A stretch of DNA of 64,000 bases, from positions 1 to 64,000 of the forward strand of contig CAYIHX010000010.1 in assembly GCA_964363305.1 (NCBI GenBank), read 5' to 3'. Within the stretch, counting starts at the first letter, position 1, and each line of letters starts with the position of its first letter. Of the stretch, positions 61,125 to 64,000 are shown piece by piece. A program made the position numbers and the translations under genes. Origin of the DNA: CAYIHX01 sp964363305 (GTDB lineage: Bacteria > Bdellovibrionota > UBA1018). The notes below the pieces were generated by a model. The model was not told the DNA's origin. It saw nothing but the letters and a program-made list of their open reading frames with translations, and did no database searches.

Positions 61125-61433
61125 ATGAAAGCGAAGCGGCTCAAAGGGATCGTCAAGTACTGGAATGCACTCAAAGGCTTCGGTTTCATCCGGACCGAAG
61201 GCCAGGAGGGGGTGGAGGTCGAGGTTGTTCCAGGCGAGCTTAGCCCCGTCGCCAAGAATTTTCGGAGGGTCGACTCTGCTGTCGCGCAGAGGACGGCTGC
61301 GAATATCCTGAGATCAAAGAGCATCGAAGTACTTCTCGAGGCGGCCATCGAAAACGAGATCTCCGACTTGGAGCTGGGAAAGCGCTTGAACGATCTGATT
61401 CGGGCTTCGGGGGGGTGGAGACTGTCCGATTGA
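61125..61433 (+). CDS. Degenerate cold-shock-like protein
   Basis: A 102-residue protein. Residues 6-35 match the start of a cold-shock domain: GIVKYWNALKGFGFI keeps the RNP1 core KGFGFI, but RNP2 is VEVEVV instead of the usual VFVH, and no second half of the barrel is present. A helical tail follows. The start has a GAGGAGG site 6 nt upstream, so it is translated. The reading frame ends beside a decayed segment (61444-61503), hinting at a longer ancestor. Confidence 0.6.
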   Translation: MKAKRLKGIVKYWNALKGFGFIRTEGQEGVEVEVVPGELSPVAKNFRRVDSAVAQRTAANILRSKSIEVLLEAAIENEISDLELGKRLNDLIRASGGWRLSD

Positions 61434-61443
61434 AGGAGAGTGA

Positions 61444-61503
61444 CAGGAGCTGCGCGAGACCATCCGTGAAGTCGTGCGGGAGGAATTGGCTAAGGCGTCT
61501 TGA
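61444..61503 (+). pseudogene. Remnant C-terminal coding segment
   Basis: QELRETIREVVREELAKAS and a stop are encoded here without a start of their own and just after a stop in the same frame. In another frame the preceding bases read VETVRLKESDR, which would join smoothly. A run of seven G at 61410-61416 is a plausible slip site. It may be the lost tail of the cold-shock-like gene. Confidence 0.4.
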
Positions 61504-61536
61504 GGGGATGACTGTCGGCTGAGGTGCTCATTGTGA

Positions 61537-62445
61537 TCAGCGAAGCAAGCCATCCCAGACCGCTCTCGCGGCCGGTGGAAATTGGTGAGTGGTTCGAGCT
61601 GCATTCAGCCAAACGCTGACGATCCATGGTCGCCGCTTGTCCAAGCGATGCTCGATCAGCGTGCCTGCGGCCAGTTCAGCGGCGATGACATGTCGGGGCA
61701 CAATGGCGCATCCCACCCCACTGAAAACCATTTGGAGCACATGATCCAAATTCGATCCGAACACGCGGATGCGGGTTTTCACGCGCCGCTGCTGATGATG
61801 TTTTAACCAGCCTTCGATCAGGAGCGGCTTCTGATAATAGTCAACCACGGGCAGCTCACTCAGCTCGCCGGTGCAAAGGTGACGATACCTGGAAGGGACT
61901 GCCAGAATCAGATTCTCCTCGCGAAGCCGTACGCTCCGGATCCGTCGATTCCACTTCCGCAAGGGTTGCAGCGAAAGCGCCATTTCCAGATTATTTTTCT
62001 GCAGGCCCTCCGCGAGCTCAGCATGCGCGAGAAAGCGCAGCCGAAGTTGCAGTTCGGGACAATCCAGGAGCATCGCACCCAATCCGTTTCCAAGCGATAC
62101 GGCCGGGTATCCCGGAGGCATGCCTAGTGTCACGCGTCCCCGCACCAGCGCAGGCTCATCGCGCACCTCTTCCAGGACGGACTTCAATCCTTGTTCGTTC
62201 TGTCTGACTTGCTGCAAGATCCGTCGCCCCGCCGCAGTCAGCTCCAATCGAATCCCCGACCGGATAAAGAGCTGAACGCCCAGGCCGCGTTCAAGGCTCG
62301 TAACGCTTTGGCTGACCGCGGAAGGCGTCCTGAGAAGTTTTTCTCCCGCCTCGCGCATGGACGAGGATTCCGCGACAACCCGAAATACGTGGAGTTTATT
62401 GAGGTCCAGTTCGTTCAGTTTCACTGAACGGTTCGTATAATCCAT
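61537..62445 (-). CDS. LysR-type transcriptional regulator
   Basis: A 302-residue LysR regulator: HTH at about 13-70 (VFRVVAESSSMREAGEKLLR, then TPSAVSQSVTSLERGLGVQL) and a periplasmic-binding-like effector domain (LGMPPGYPAVSLGNGLGAML, VFSGVGCAIVPRHVI). It diverges from the CADD-like gene with only 43 nt between starts, the usual geometry for a LysR protein controlling its neighbour. The start could be GTG 62424 (VKLNELDLNK). Confidence 0.92.
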   Translation of the reverse strand: MDYTNRSVKLNELDLNKLHVFRVVAESSSMREAGEKLLRTPSAVSQSVTSLERGLGVQLFIRSGIRLELTAAGRRILQQVRQNEQGLKSVLEEVRDEPALVRGRVTLGMPPGYPAVSLGNGLGAMLLDCPELQLRLRFLAHAELAEGLQKNNLEMALSLQPLRKWNRRIRSVRLREENLILAVPSRYRHLCTGELSELPVVDYYQKPLLIEGWLKHHQQRRVKTRIRVFGSNLDHVLQMVFSGVGCAIVPRHVIAAELAAGTLIEHRLDKRRPWIVSVWLNAARTTHQFPPAARAVWDGLLR

Positions 62446-62488
62446 TTGATTCGACTAATCCATATCCATTGGTCATCCTTCTTTCAAT

Positions 62489-63115
62489 ATGATCTCTATC
62501 GAACCTAAATTGCTCTCTCACCCGTGGTACGCGAAATGGGAATGTGGCGCGCTGCCTGTAGACTCCATTCGCTTTTATGCCCGCGAATATTACTGGCAGG
62601 TCGCTCATTTTCCACGCTATTTGAGCAGGCTGCACTCACAGATCGACGATCTGGAGCAGCGGCAGGTGATTCTCGGCAACCTCCTCGACGAGGAGAACTC
62701 GGAATTTCCCCACCCGGTGCTTTGGCTCGACTTCGCCGAAGCCCTTGGCCTGGATCGCGCGGCCGTTCAGGCGGGAACGCCGGGCCCTGCGGCGCAAGAG
62801 CTCGTCAGGGAGTTTCAGGCCCTCACGGCTTCAAGCCCGGCGGAAGGCTTGGGTGCCATCCTGGCATATGAGTCCCAGGTGCCGGAGGTTGCGCGATTCA
62901 AAACGAAATCGCTGAAACAACACTATCTCAGCAGCGAGATGGCGACGAAGGGCGCGCGGTTCTTTGCAGTGCACGAGGAGGCCGATGTTTGGCACACCCA
63001 GGCTTTGGAAGGAGTCATCGCGAAGTTTTCGGACGGGCAGAAGCATCAGGCGCGGGAAGGCGCGGCGCGGGCGTGCTCGGCGCTTTGGAGATTTCTCGAT
63101 GCCATGCCGTATTGA
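62489..63115 (+). CDS. CADD-family protein, probable self-sacrificing p-aminobenzoate synthase
   Basis: A 208-residue heme-oxygenase-fold, TenA-like protein. Metal-ligand candidates match Chlamydia CADD: E69 (DEENSEF), H75, E128 (AYESQVPE), H162, D166 and H169 (HEEADVWH). Tyr127 beside E128, Tyr30 and Tyr34-35 (RFYAREYYW), and Lys138 correspond to residues implicated in CADD. CADD makes p-aminobenzoate from its own tyrosine using a dimetal site (established for Chlamydia). folB and folK-folP follow with overlaps, supporting a folate role here. No Shine-Dalgarno is visible. Confidence 0.85.
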   Translation: MISIEPKLLSHPWYAKWECGALPVDSIRFYAREYYWQVAHFPRYLSRLHSQIDDLEQRQVILGNLLDEENSEFPHPVLWLDFAEALGLDRAAVQAGTPGPAAQELVREFQALTASSPAEGLGAILAYESQVPEVARFKTKSLKQHYLSSEMATKGARFFAVHEEADVWHTQALEGVIAKFSDGQKHQAREGAARACSALWRFLDAMPY

Positions 63116-63446
63116 GCTCGCGGATATAGAGCTGATGCTCCATATCGGCTGTACTGAGGAGGAGCGCGCGTCCCCACAACTTCTCCGCTTCCGCATGGTG
63201 GTGCGGAGCGTGGAAACTTTTCCAGCCAGCCGCACTGATGAGCTTCAAGACACGCTGGACGTCAAGGCGCTTCGCGATCTGCTGATCACTTCCGCGGAAA
63301 AATCCAGGGTTCGAACTCTGGAGCGGCTCGGACAGCTTTTGGAATCCGGTTTTCGCCAGCGGTTTTCCATGGCGGGGTGTGAGTGGGAGATTGCGATCGA
63401 AAAAACCAAGTTCGGGTGGTCCTATGTTCATGCTTGGTCCTCATGA
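63099..63446 (+). CDS. folB: Dihydroneopterin aldolase
   Basis: A 115-residue FolB-like protein: IELADIELMLHIGCTEEERA at the start, and VKALRDLLITSAEKSRVRTL followed by GWSYVHAW at the end. It cleaves dihydroneopterin to 6-hydroxymethyl-dihydropterin. The ATG at 63099 lies 17 nt inside the CADD-like gene, with GGAG 8 nt upstream. The usual catalytic Glu/Lys/Tyr positions are only partly recognisable. Confidence 0.85.
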   Translation: MPCRIELADIELMLHIGCTEEERASPQLLRFRMVVRSVETFPASRTDELQDTLDVKALRDLLITSAEKSRVRTLERLGQLLESGFRQRFSMAGCEWEIAIEKTKFGWSYVHAWSS

Positions 63447-64000
63447 ATTTATCGTGGGACTCGGTTCGAATAGTCCCCATGCCATCACGATGTTACGACA
63501 GGCTCGCCATGAGCTTCGGGCTCATCGACTGTTTCGGCTTCTCTCGTCGTCACCGATTTATGAATCCGATGCTTTGTTACCGCCCCACGCGCCCGTGAGC
63601 TGGAATCAGCCCTATTTAAACGCCGCCTGTCTCTTGGAGGCGGTCGCCCCTCAGTCGGCGCGGCTCATTGTGGAAATGCTGAAAGAGCTGGAGCGCTCTC
63701 TCGGACGTGCCGAATCGCCACGCTGGGCACCGCGCCCGATGGATCTCGATCTTCTTGCCTGGGGCGGGCCGGATATCAAAGACCCCTCGGCTTCGGTGCC
63801 CCATCCGGGGTTGGCGGAACGCCCGTTTGCCCTTCTTCCGGCGCAGGATTGCGTGGCTTTTCGGAAACCAGTCCAGCCCCACCCTTGGCGGTACTCTCAT
63901 CATGAGCAAGTGCCGCAGAAAACCCGACCGTCTTCCGCCGTTTGGCCCGAAATCGTCGGAGTTTTGAACCTGACTTTAGGCTCATTCTCCGATGGCGGCT
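63431..64000 (+). CDS. FolK-FolP fusion (HPPK-DHPS), cut by the window end
   Basis: 190 residues are visible with no stop. The first 130 are HPPK: FIVGLGSNSPHAITML, NQPYLNAACLLEA and RWAPRPMDLDLLAWGG. After a short linker, DHPS begins with EIVGVLNLTLGSFSDGG, the counterpart of MGILNVTPDSFSDGG, with PD changed to LG. The frame is unbroken between the two, so this is one fused gene. It joins pterin activation and coupling to p-aminobenzoate. ATG 63425 is an alternative start. Confidence 0.85.

Overview
The window reads as a chromosomal segment of a Gram-negative bacterium with moderately high GC, most likely an uncultured member of the Bdellovibrionota or a related group. The evidence is combined rather than single: LPS-transport genes (lptB plus an LptC-LptA-like fusion), a clustered mevalonate pathway instead of visible MEP genes, DUF3015, DUF4105 and DUF3465 envelope proteins, a GldA/F/G-like ABC set with DUF4340, and several secreted or lipid-anchored hydrolases. 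The lineage call is inference. No rRNA, tRNA, CRISPR array, prophage or insertion sequence was recognised, and nearly all bases are coding.

Layout. 0-6.7 kb is a phosphorelay locus: a receiver protein and a small zinc ribbon on the minus strand, then Hpt, a PAS-PAS-GAF hybrid kinase with three receivers, CheR and a receiver-kinase on the plus strand. 6.8-12.0 kb is a full isc operon (iscR-iscS-iscU-iscA-hscB-hscA-fdx). 12.0-27.0 kb is a minus-strand run of 15 nearly gapless genes: gldA/F/G-like ABC genes, DUF4340, Yip1-like, a zinc metalloprotease, nucleobase and nucleoside salvage (tdk, upp-like, hpt), a GHMP kinase, a DUF429-like protein, peptide importer parts (oppB, oppC, oppA-like) and mscS. 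27-33 kb holds small secreted proteins (DUF3465, Kunitz-like), a CDF transporter, a DHH phosphoesterase, a RimK-like ligase and a lipoprotein. 33-37 kb has hpf, rpoN, lptB and lptC-lptA. 37-42.7 kb is the mevalonate cluster (fni, HMG-CoA reductase, phosphomevalonate kinase, mvaD, mvk), interrupted by a broken outer-membrane-type gene. 42.7-51.9 kb carries rpsU-yqeY and, after an insert of envelope genes, SMUG1-dnaG-rpoD.

52-57.8 kb holds a secreted transglutaminase of the oomycete-elicitor type, a prolyl oligopeptidase, an SPFH protein and a thiopurine methyltransferase-like gene. 57.8-61.5 kb looks accessory: two paralogous HTH plus V4R-like sensor proteins flank a GNAT-like acyltransferase, followed by an XRE regulator and a cold-shock-like gene with a decayed tail. 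62.4-64.0 kb is a folate locus: divergent lysR, a CADD-type self-sacrificing p-aminobenzoate synthase candidate, folB, and a folK-folP fusion cut by the window end.

The best candidates for something undescribed are the GNAT/dual-sensor module (57.8-60.4 kb), which has the logic of a small-molecule signalling pair, and the CADD homologue placed directly in a fol operon. Other points of interest are a metalloprotease whose best start codon is ATT, a bacterial Kunitz-like mini-protein, tandem hairpins downstream of rpoD, and an inverted-repeat control region before iscR.
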